Assembly: GCA_902550325.1 (NCBI GenBank)
Contig: CACCYT010000001.1
Coordinates: forward strand, 109,174-173,173
Direction: 5' to 3'
Length of the DNA stretch: 64,000 nt
From: an uncultured Bacteroidota bacterium
Lineage (GTDB): Bacteria > Bacteroidota > Bacteroidia > Flavobacteriales > Flavobacteriaceae
Shown here in pieces: positions 19,030-27,378 of this stretch. A model generated the notes under the pieces. That model saw nothing but the letters and a program-made list of their open reading frames with translations, did not search any database and was not told the DNA's origin. Numbering within the stretch: position 1 is the stretch's first letter; the number at the start of each line of letters is the position of its first letter. Both the position numbers and the translations under genes were made by a program.

Positions 19030-21840
19030 TTGAACCAAAACCCAGAACAAATAGCAAGAGATAAGATCGATCAGATGCTGTCTGATACCGGCTGGGTAGT
19101 TCAGTCAAAAGACAGGGTAAATCTATCAGCAGGGAAAGGAGTTGCATTAAGGGAGGCAAATACAGAATCAGGTTCTGCGGACTACATTCTATTTGTTAAT
19201 TCTAAGGCTGTTGGTGTTATTGAGGCGAAGGCAGAAGACCTTGGTTTTAAACTATTACAGGTTGAAGAACAGTCTGTACGCTATTCAAAAGACGCGATTA
19301 AAATAGGAAAATTTACCCTTGAGAGTGAGAAACCTTTTGTATACGAAAGTACGGGAACGGTTACAAGATTTACAGATTACAGAGACCCTAAACCAAGAGG
19401 TAGAAATGTCTTTAGTTTTCATAAACCATCTACTATTGAGGGATGGATTAAAAAAGGCATTTCATTAAGAGAAAGACTATTGTCGCTCCCAAATTTAGAC
19501 ACAACAGGACTACGACCAGCACAGATAGTTGCCATTGAAAATTTAGAGAATTCTTTCAAGAGGAATCGTCCAAAGGCACTTATTCAAATGGCTACTGGTG
19601 CAGGAAAAACATTCACCGCTGCAACGTTTATCTATCGATTATTAAAACATGTTGACGCCAAACGAATTCTATTTCTAGTTGACACCAAAAATTTGGGAGA
19701 ACAAGCTGAACAAGAGTTTATGACATTTCAACCCAATGATGATAACAGAAAGTTTACAGAGTTATATAATGTTCAACGATTGACCTCTAGTTACATCGCA
19801 TCGGATAGCCAAGTCTGTATTTCTACTATTCAAAGACTCTATTCAATCTTAAAAGGTGAGGAACTAGATGAGGGTGCAGAAATTGAAAATCCCGAAGAAA
19901 ATACATGGTTGAAAAATCAAATGACTAAAAAACAAGCGGTTCCTGTGGAATACACTGAAAAAGTACCTATTGAACAGTTTGATTTTATTGTAATTGATGA
20001 ATGTCATAGATCCATTTATAATCTATGGAAACAAGTCTTGGATTACTTCGATGCGTTTTTAATTGGTTTGACCGCAACCCCAGACAAGAGAACATTTGGT
20101 TTTTTTAATGAAAATGTAGTCAGTCAATACACCTATGAGGAATCTGTTACTGACGGCGTAAACGTTCCTTATGATGTTTACACCATTGAAACAGAAATAT
20201 CTCAAAAAGGGGAGACCATTAAGGCGGGTTGGTTTATCGATAGAAGAGATAAATTAACAAGGCAAAAACGTTGGCAACAAGAAGATGAGGATACCGAGTA
20301 CAAGAAGAATGACCTTGATAAGAAGGTTGTTAATCCAAGTCAGATTCGAAATATTATTAAGGAGTTTAAAAATGCCCTGAGAACTCAAATATATCCCAAC
20401 CGATTTGATAAGAATGGTGACTACGAGGTGCCCAAAACACTCGTTTTTGCCAAAACGGATAGTCACGCTGATGATATCATAAAGATCATCCGTGAAGAAT
20501 TTGATGAGGGGAATGATTTCTGTAAAAAAGTCACCTATAAAATTGATGAAGATCCTAAGTCTGTGTTAAATAGATTCAGAAACTCATATTACCCGCGGAT
20601 AGCAGTGACAGTTGACATGATTGCAACTGGAACGAATGTAAAACCCCTTGAAGTTTTATTGTTTATGCGCGACGTTAAAAGTGTAAACTATTTTGAACAA
20701 ATGAAAGGAAGAGGGACCCGCACCATCAACAATGACTCCTTACAAATGGTCTCTCGAGCTGCAATGAGTAAAACCCATTTTGTGATTGTAGATGCCATTG
20801 GCGCTACGAAATCAAAGAAAACAGATAGCCGTCCTCTTGAAAGAAAACCCACTGTCCCTATGAAAGATCTATTAGGTGCGGTTACTGTGGGTGTTGCAGA
20901 CGAAGATTTGTTCTTGTCATTATCAAATCGATTGATACGACTTGAAAAACAGATTACAGAGAAAGAGAAGGATAAGTTATTAGAGTACACAGGGGGTAAA
21001 AACCTAAAACAGATTACTAAGGAACTTATCAATGCCTATGATCCTGATGAGATAGAACAAAAATCTCAAGTTGAAATTGAAAAAATTCCCATTGAACAAA
21101 GAACCCCTCAACTAATAAAGGATACTAAGAAAAAAGTACAGGAGGACTTAGTTAGAACCGCTGCAGCAACATTCAATGGAGAACTCAACAATTACATTGA
21201 AAACGTCAGAAGAGAACATGAACAATTAATTGATCATGAAAATATTGATACAGTAACCAAAAGCGAATGGGATAAATCCTCAATTGAAAATGCAGAAATC
21301 ATTCTCAATGACTTTAAAGCGTATTTGGAACTCCATAAAGACGAGATCAAAGCATTGAGTATATTCTATAACCAACCTTATAACAGAAGAGAAATCACTT
21401 TCAATATGATTAAGGAAGTGATGGATAAAATCAGTCTAGACAAACCACTACTGTCACCAGTATCGGTGTGGAACGCATACACTACAGTTGAAGAAGTGAA
21501 AAGTGAATGTCCAAAAGATGAACTTACTGCATTGGTTTCCTTAATCCGAAGAGCTTGTGGAATTGACAGCGAGCTAACTTCTTATGATAAAACAATTGAG
21601 ACCAACTTTAAGAATTGGATTTTCAAACAAAATGCAGGAAAACATAATCGATTTACCCAAGAACAAATGGACTGGTTGCGCCTTATCAAGGATCACACCG
21701 TAAGTAGTTATCATGTTGAAATTGACGACTTGGACTATACCCCCTTTGACAGCAAGGGAGGTAGAGGTAAAATGTATCAACTCTTTGGCAATGAAACGAA
21801 AGAGATTATTAACGAACTCAATGAAGTACTAGCGGCATAA
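19030..21840 (+). CDS. hsdR: Type I restriction-modification system, restriction subunit R
   Basis: 936 aa, TTG start; IEAKAEDLGF, LIQMATGAGKTFTAATFIYRLL (Walker A), DFIVIDECHRSIYNLWKQVLDYFDAFLIGLTATPDKRT, VDMIATGTNVKPLEVLLFMRDVKSVNYFEQMKGRGTR. Confidence 0.96.
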   Translation: MNQNPEQIARDKIDQMLSDTGWVVQSKDRVNLSAGKGVALREANTESGSADYILFVNSKAVGVIEAKAEDLGFKLLQVEEQSVRYSKDAIKIGKFTLESEKPFVYESTGTVTRFTDYRDPKPRGRNVFSFHKPSTIEGWIKKGISLRERLLSLPNLDTTGLRPAQIVAIENLENSFKRNRPKALIQMATGAGKTFTAATFIYRLLKHVDAKRILFLVDTKNLGEQAEQEFMTFQPNDDNRKFTELYNVQRLTSSYIASDSQVCISTIQRLYSILKGEELDEGAEIENPEENTWLKNQMTKKQAVPVEYTEKVPIEQFDFIVIDECHRSIYNLWKQVLDYFDAFLIGLTATPDKRTFGFFNENVVSQYTYEESVTDGVNVPYDVYTIETEISQKGETIKAGWFIDRRDKLTRQKRWQQEDEDTEYKKNDLDKKVVNPSQIRNIIKEFKNALRTQIYPNRFDKNGDYEVPKTLVFAKTDSHADDIIKIIREEFDEGNDFCKKVTYKIDEDPKSVLNRFRNSYYPRIAVTVDMIATGTNVKPLEVLLFMRDVKSVNYFEQMKGRGTRTINNDSLQMVSRAAMSKTHFVIVDAIGATKSKKTDSRPLERKPTVPMKDLLGAVTVGVADEDLFLSLSNRLIRLEKQITEKEKDKLLEYTGGKNLKQITKELINAYDPDEIEQKSQVEIEKIPIEQRTPQLIKDTKKKVQEDLVRTAAATFNGELNNYIENVRREHEQLIDHENIDTVTKSEWDKSSIENAEIILNDFKAYLELHKDEIKALSIFYNQPYNRREITFNMIKEVMDKISLDKPLLSPVSVWNAYTTVEEVKSECPKDELTALVSLIRRACGIDSELTSYDKTIETNFKNWIFKQNAGKHNRFTQEQMDWLRLIKDHTVSSYHVEIDDLDYTPFDSKGGRGKMYQLFGNETKEIINELNEVLAA

Positions 21841-23306
21841 TGAGAAAAGATTGGAAAATCGTAAAGCTGGGCGAGTTTGCTACTCACGAAAAAGGCAAAA
21901 AACCAAAAAACCAAAAAGCTGAACAAGATGAGGTTTTTAAATTTCCTTACATAAATATTGAGGCTTTTGAAAAGGGTGTCATAGAAACATACACAGATGG
22001 TGAAAAATGCAGATTTTGTTTTGAAGATGATTTCTTAATGGTATGGGACGGGTCTCGTTCTGGTTTAGTAGGAAAAGGAATGAATGGAGCTTTGGGAAGC
22101 ACATTGGTGAGAATAAATTTACCGGGTATTGAAAATAAATATGCTTATCACTTTTTAAGTTCGAAATATCAAGAGATTAACACAAGAGCAAAAGGCTCGG
22201 GAACCCCTCACGTTGACCCTTATTTGTTATGGAATTATGACTTTTCAATTTGTTCTCTCCCCGAACAACGCACGATAGTAGCCAAGTTAGAAGAACTCTT
22301 TTCAGGTTTAGATAAAGGGGTGGCTGACCTCAAAAAAGCACAAGACCAATTAAAAGTTTATCGTCAAGCGGTATTGAAAAAGGCATTTGAGGGTGAGTTG
22401 ACAAAGAAATGGAGAGAACAACAAACCGGTTTGCCAAAAGCCGATGAATTGTTGGAACAAATTAAAGAAGAACGCCAAAAGCACTACGAACAACAATTAG
22501 AAAATTGGAAACAAGCGGTAAAGTTTTGGGAAGAAAATGGGAAAGAAGGGAAAAGCCCTGTGAAGCCTAAAAAATTGGTTAAAGTTTCCAACCTCTTACA
22601 GGAAGAACTTGACAAGTTAGATTCTTTACCAAATGAATGGCTTTACTCATATTTAGCTTTTGCGGGCGAACTTGCCCGCGGCAAATCCAAACATAGGCCA
22701 AGAAACGACTCAAAGCTTTTTGAAAACGGGAAATATCCATTTATTCAAACAGGAGACGTAAAGGCTCAAAAAATAATAACTTCTTTCGATAAGAAATATA
22801 GTGAGTTTGGTTTGCAACAAAGTAAACTATGGAAAAAAGGAACTTTATGTATAACAATTGCAGCAAATATTGCAGAAACTGGATTTTTGGGTATTGATGC
22901 TTGCTTTCCTGATAGTATTGTAGGTTTTACCCCATTCCGTGAAGTAATTGAAAATAATTTTATTGAGTACTTTTTTCAGTTAGCAAAGAATAGAATATCT
23001 GCTTATGCACCCGCCACTGCTCAAAAGAATATAAACTTAACAATCTTAGAGAATTTAGTTGTTCCATTTTGTTCTAGAAATGAGCAAAAACAGGTTGTTC
23101 AAGAAATCGAATCTCGTTTATCCGTTTGTGATAAAGTAGAAGAAAATATTACCGAAAGTTTAGAAAAAGCCAAGGCATTGCGCCAAAGTATCCTTAAAAA
23201 GGCCTTTGAGGGAAGGCTACTTTCAAACGAAGAAATAAAGAAGTGTAAAACAGCATCAGATTATGAGCCTGCAGCGGTTTTATTGGAAAAAATAAAAAAC
23301 TTATAA
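21840..23306 (+). CDS. hsdS: Type I restriction-modification system, specificity subunit S
   Basis: 488 aa with two target-recognition halves, each followed by a conserved spacer: RQAVLKKAFEGELTKKW and RQSILKKAFEGRLL; LPEQRTIVAKLEELFSGLDKG. Confidence 0.95.
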   Translation: MRKDWKIVKLGEFATHEKGKKPKNQKAEQDEVFKFPYINIEAFEKGVIETYTDGEKCRFCFEDDFLMVWDGSRSGLVGKGMNGALGSTLVRINLPGIENKYAYHFLSSKYQEINTRAKGSGTPHVDPYLLWNYDFSICSLPEQRTIVAKLEELFSGLDKGVADLKKAQDQLKVYRQAVLKKAFEGELTKKWREQQTGLPKADELLEQIKEERQKHYEQQLENWKQAVKFWEENGKEGKSPVKPKKLVKVSNLLQEELDKLDSLPNEWLYSYLAFAGELARGKSKHRPRNDSKLFENGKYPFIQTGDVKAQKIITSFDKKYSEFGLQQSKLWKKGTLCITIAANIAETGFLGIDACFPDSIVGFTPFREVIENNFIEYFFQLAKNRISAYAPATAQKNINLTILENLVVPFCSRNEQKQVVQEIESRLSVCDKVEENITESLEKAKALRQSILKKAFEGRLLSNEEIKKCKTASDYEPAAVLLEKIKNL

Positions 23307-23307
23307 C

Positions 23308-24834
23308 ATGACAGACTCAAGTATAATATCAAAAATATGGAACCTCGCCAGTGTACTCCGTGATGACGGTGTTGGCTATGGAGATTATCTAGAACAAATC
23401 ACCTATTTGTTGTTCCTTAAAATGGCGGATGAATTAAATAAACCGCCATACAGCAAGGGGTTAACTTTTCCCAAACTAAAAGATGTTGAGGGGAATCAAA
23501 TTGAGGACGGAGAAATCTGTAATTGGGAAACTTTATCCGCTAAGAGAGGTGCTGAATTGGAGTCGTTCTACAGTCAATTATTACGAAGTCTTTCAACGGA
23601 AAAAGGAATGCTGGGTCAAATTTTTACCAAAAGTCAAAATAAAATTCAAGATCCTTCAAAACTCCTTAAAGTCATCGACCTCATCAATAAGGAAGATTGG
23701 AATATGATGGGTGCAGATATCAAAGGAAAGATCTATGAAGGTCTATTGGAAAAGAATGCTATGGATAGTAGCGGAAGTTCTGGTGCAGGACAATATTTTA
23801 CACCCAGAGCGCTAATCAAATCAATAGTTGCGTGTATACAACCCAAACCACTAAAAACTATTGCGGATCCTGCGTGTGGTACAGGTGGATTTTTCTTGGC
23901 AGCGTATGATTGGATCGTTGAGAATAATTCCCTTGATCGAGACGAAAAGGAATTCCTAAAGAATAAGACCTTCTACGGTAATGAAATAGTCGCTAACACA
24001 CGTAGAATGTGTTTAATGAACATGTATCTACATAATATTGGTGAGATTGATGGGGATACTCCTATTAAGTCTGCTGATGCGCTAGTTTCAGATGACGGAC
24101 TAAGAGTAGATTATGTGTTGGCAAATCCTCCCTTTGGTAAAAAGAGTAGTATTACAATTACCAATGAAGATGGTGAAGCCGAAAAACAGGACATGAGTTA
24201 TAATCGTCAGGATTTTTGGGAGACCACCTCGAATAAACAATTGAATTTCTTACAACACATCAAGACAATGTTGAGGATTAATGGGGAAGCAGCAGTTGTT
24301 CTACCTGACAATGTTTTATTTGAAGGTGGTGCGGGTGAAGAAGTAAGAAAACAACTTTTGAAAACAACTGAACTACACACAATCTTACGTCTCCCCACAG
24401 GAATATTCTATGCACCTGGTGTGAAGGCAAATGTACTGTTCTTTACCAACAAACCCGCTAGTAAAGAAGCGTGGACCAAGGAAATATGGTTTTATGATTA
24501 TAGAACTAACATTCATCATACTCCTAAAAAAAGGGTAATGACAATGAAACATTTAGATGAGTTCATAAATCTTTACAGCTCCAAAAATATCAATAGAAGA
24601 TCAGAAACATGGTCTGAGGATAATGAAGAAGGAAGGTGGAGAAAATACTCTTACGATGAGGTATTGGAAAGGGACAAAACAAGTCTTGACATTTTCTGGA
24701 TTAAAGACAAGAGTTTAACAGATTTAGATAATCTTCCTGATCCAGATATTCTAGCCAATGAGATCATTGAAAACATTGAGTCTGGTCTTAGTAGTTTTAA
24801 GGGGTTGTCAGAACACCTTGATAATGATGAATAG
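23308..24834 (+). CDS. hsdM: Type I restriction-modification system, DNA methyltransferase subunit M
   Basis: 508 aa; AGQYFTPRALIKSIVACIQP, IADPACGTGGFFLAAYDW, DYVLANPPFGKKS (NPPF). Confidence 0.97.
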   Translation: MTDSSIISKIWNLASVLRDDGVGYGDYLEQITYLLFLKMADELNKPPYSKGLTFPKLKDVEGNQIEDGEICNWETLSAKRGAELESFYSQLLRSLSTEKGMLGQIFTKSQNKIQDPSKLLKVIDLINKEDWNMMGADIKGKIYEGLLEKNAMDSSGSSGAGQYFTPRALIKSIVACIQPKPLKTIADPACGTGGFFLAAYDWIVENNSLDRDEKEFLKNKTFYGNEIVANTRRMCLMNMYLHNIGEIDGDTPIKSADALVSDDGLRVDYVLANPPFGKKSSITITNEDGEAEKQDMSYNRQDFWETTSNKQLNFLQHIKTMLRINGEAAVVLPDNVLFEGGAGEEVRKQLLKTTELHTILRLPTGIFYAPGVKANVLFFTNKPASKEAWTKEIWFYDYRTNIHHTPKKRVMTMKHLDEFINLYSSKNINRRSETWSEDNEEGRWRKYSYDEVLERDKTSLDIFWIKDKSLTDLDNLPDPDILANEIIENIESGLSSFKGLSEHLDNDE

Positions 24835-24894
24835 TTTTTTAAAGTTTAGTAAATTTGCTTTGCATCAAGAACGCTAAGGCGTACCAACCGACAG

Positions 24895-24957
24895 CTCGTT
24901 GCACGGTGGTTTAGAATGCGGGGCTCCTCCCAAACTAACGAGAAATCCTAAATTCTC
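24895..24957. other. Structured intergenic sequence downstream of hsdM
   Basis: CTCGTT (24895-24900) pairs with AACGAG (24937-24942) around an inner GGTTT/AAACT pairing; GAGAA (24940-24944), overlapping the first stem, can pair with TTCTC (24953-24957). Locally GC-richer than the surrounding non-coding DNA. Confidence 0.45.
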
Positions 24958-24987
24958 TTGTTGCGGTTTAATTTAAATTGTAATAAA

Positions 24988-25116
24988 ATGAAAAAAAGAA
25001 AAATTCAAATAACCTTTTTTAAAAAAGAAAAGGCTACTCAAAAACTGTTTAATATTGATAAAGAATCCCTCGAACTTTATGCTGAAATGATGAGGGATAG
25101 GTATGGCAAGGTTTAG
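24988..25116 (+). CDS. Small hypothetical protein (42 aa)
   Basis: ATG...TAG read directly: MKKRKIQITFFKKEKATQKLFNIDKESLELYAEMMRDRYGKV; below the size cutoff of the ORF track. Confidence 0.4.
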   Translation: MKKRKIQITFFKKEKATQKLFNIDKESLELYAEMMRDRYGKV

Positions 25117-25306
25117 TGGCGAGGTTACTTTTCGTGTAAAGTTTAAAGACCTTGGTGTTCCTGTTGGTTTTGGAATGACCAATTCTATAATTTTTCACGA
25201 ATGTGCCACACAGATATATGTAAGGTCTGGCTGGTCAAAAATTTCTAGGAGCTTAAAAGACGAGAGGTTTGAAGTTGAAATAGTTGACAAAAAGATTGGT
25301 TGGTGA
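25103..25306 (+). CDS. Small hypothetical protein (67 aa)
   Basis: ORF overlaps the preceding small ORF by 14 nt and ends just before a terminator-like hairpin. Confidence 0.5.
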   Translation: MARFSGEVTFRVKFKDLGVPVGFGMTNSIIFHECATQIYVRSGWSKISRSLKDERFEVEIVDKKIGW

Positions 25307-25311
25307 TAAAT

Positions 25312-25341
25312 AAAAAAGCCCCTTATTTAGGGGCTTCTTTA
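25312..25341. terminator. Rho-independent terminator, possibly bidirectional
   Basis: AAAAAAGCCCC-TTATTT-AGGGGCTTCTTT hairpin between convergent genes. Confidence 0.8.
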
Positions 25342-25355
25342 GGATTAACAATGTT

Positions 25356-26075
25356 TTACCACTGTTTAACTAGAAGTCTCATAAACTTTTTTTCTTGCTC
25401 AAATCCAGAGTAGTCAATTTCACTAGACCTTTCTTCTCTTTCTTTAGCAAATTTTGGGTTTTTCTCTCTAAACTCTTGATTGTTTTTCCATCCATCTAAA
25501 TAGTCTGCATATGTTTTATATCCTGTAACATTCCATGCTGACGCATCACTGTCAGGACCACCTACACTAATACCGCCTGTGGCAAAAGACCTAAAATCTC
25601 TTGGATATTTTTCGTTCATATCTCTTACCATCATTCTCCATTTTCTTAGCTCTGCATTGTCTTCTGAGCTAAAAACTGTTACCATTTGGAACGGATAAAT
25701 GTCGTCGCTAGACTGGTAAAACCTCCAGCCATTTGCCGAAAACACATTTTCATCGACAAAAGAATTCATTTTAGATGCAAACAACTGCCAGGAAGTATCT
25801 CCAAACTCTGGCGAATAGAGTTTTGCCATAGCTTCTGCTTCACCGCTAAATATTAACTCGTGAGTGAAGTTAAGGTCCGCTGCAGTAAACATTATTGCGT
25901 AAAGACTTACGGTTACTCCCTCATACTTGTTATTTGAGAAATAATCATCAATTAGTTTAACTACCATTTCCTCGTTTTCCGGCGCAACTTTTACTGCATA
26001 TGCCGAGAACCTGTTGCTTTGAGAGAATGAAAAAGCAAAAACCAATATCATTATAAAACTTAAAAAATTTTTCAT
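25356..26075 (-). CDS. Hypothetical secreted protein
   Basis: 239 aa with signal peptide MKNFLSFIMILVFAFSFSQS; no family recognised. Confidence 0.65.
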   Translation of the reverse strand: MKNFLSFIMILVFAFSFSQSNRFSAYAVKVAPENEEMVVKLIDDYFSNNKYEGVTVSLYAIMFTAADLNFTHELIFSGEAEAMAKLYSPEFGDTSWQLFASKMNSFVDENVFSANGWRFYQSSDDIYPFQMVTVFSSEDNAELRKWRMMVRDMNEKYPRDFRSFATGGISVGGPDSDASAWNVTGYKTYADYLDGWKNNQEFREKNPKFAKEREERSSEIDYSGFEQEKKFMRLLVKQW

Positions 26076-26130
26076 GGTTATTTTATTTAAAATTAAACGG
26101 CAAAGTTAATGAATTTCTATTTTTTTTTCT

Positions 26131-26574
26131 TTAAGAAAAGGTCAAAAACATTGCGGTGTGTGGAATGTTGTCCTCAAGATACTCATCACCTTTTGGAACA
26201 AAGCCGTGGAAAGTATAAAATTCAGTCAAATAAGACTGCGCAGAAATTTTAACAATATCTTCGTTTTTCTTTTTTAAATATTTTAAAGACTCTTTAACCA
26301 AGGCGTGCCCATACCCTTTACCTCTATGCGTTTTTTTTACAACTGTTCTTCCAAAGGAAGCTTCTTTAAAATATGTGTTTTTAGGAAAAATTCTAGTATA
26401 TGCACAAAGGATATTGTTTTCATATAATAAAAGGTGGTCTGCTTCAGCGTCTCTTCCATCAACATCTTGGTAGGGGCATTCTTGTTCAACAATAAAAACT
26501 TCTGATCTCAAGCTAAAAATTTTTTCAACCTCTTCTTTAGAGAGGTCGCACCACTTTTTAATAATTGTTTGCAT
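26131..26574 (-). CDS. GNAT family N-acetyltransferase, ElaA-like
   Basis: ORF runs to 26631 but the likely start is MQTIIKKW at 26574; FSLRSEVFIVEQECPYQDVDGRDAEADHLL, GRTVVKKTHRGKGYGHALV. Confidence 0.88.
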   Translation of the reverse strand: MQTIIKKWCDLSKEEVEKIFSLRSEVFIVEQECPYQDVDGRDAEADHLLLYENNILCAYTRIFPKNTYFKEASFGRTVVKKTHRGKGYGHALVKESLKYLKKKNEDIVKISAQSYLTEFYTFHGFVPKGDEYLEDNIPHTAMFLTFS

Positions 26575-26575
26575 T

Positions 26576-27013
26576 TTAAGAGTCTTTTTTGTTGATTTTA
26601 TTAACTCTTCTTTCGTGTCTTCCTCCTTCAAATTCAGTGTTGAGAAATATTTCTACGATTTCAATGGCTTCTTTTTTTTCTAAAAATCTAGCTGGTAATG
26701 ATAAAACATTTGCATTATTATGAGACCTAGATAGTTTGGCTGTTTCCTTATTCCAACATAATGCTGACCTAACTCCTTTGTGTTTATTTGCAGACATACT
26801 AACCCCTATTCCGCTTCCACATATTATTATACCTTTTAAGCTATCATCATTAGAGACTTGCTCTGCTAACGGATGTGCAAAATCTGGATAATCTACACTC
26901 TCTTCGCTGTCACAACCTAAATTATTTACGCCATAACCCTTACTTTCTAAAACTTTTTTTATTTCGTTTTTTAAAGTTGTTCCTGCGTGATCATTTGCTA
27001 ATAATATGTTCAT
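26576..27013 (-). CDS. rpiB: Ribose 5-phosphate isomerase B
   Basis: LLANDHAGTTLKNEI, GIIICGSGIGVSMSANKHKGVRSALCWN, HNNANVLSLPARFL. Confidence 0.95.
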   Translation of the reverse strand: MNILLANDHAGTTLKNEIKKVLESKGYGVNNLGCDSEESVDYPDFAHPLAEQVSNDDSLKGIIICGSGIGVSMSANKHKGVRSALCWNKETAKLSRSHNNANVLSLPARFLEKKEAIEIVEIFLNTEFEGGRHERRVNKINKKDS

Positions 27014-27378
27014 AAGGTTCTTAGTAATTGTTTATAAGTTTGATTGTTTTTGATAACTGTTTTTTTATCATCCTTTTTTAACAAATTTAAGCTAATTATT
27101 GACATAATATTTTTTTTGATTTATCAACCGTTATCGTTTTAATAGTATTTTAATATCTTATCTAACTCTTTGTATATAAGCGTTCTTAGAGTTTACATTT
27201 TTGTTTATGTTATGTTAATAACCCTCGTATGCTTATATGTTGTTTTTTTTATAGTACATATTAACAAACAATCATCATTATAGGTATTTATATTTTATAA
27301 TTATAATATTAGTGATTAATAACAATTGTTGATTTTTATAAAATTTAATCAATTAAGACATAATTTTATAAATTCTTA

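Noticed and set aside
24880-24970. Integron attC (59-base element) interpretation of the structured gap
   Set aside because: The outer inverted repeat is GTT...AAC rather than the required RYYYAAC...GTTRRRY arrangement, and there is no integrase or cassette array nearby.
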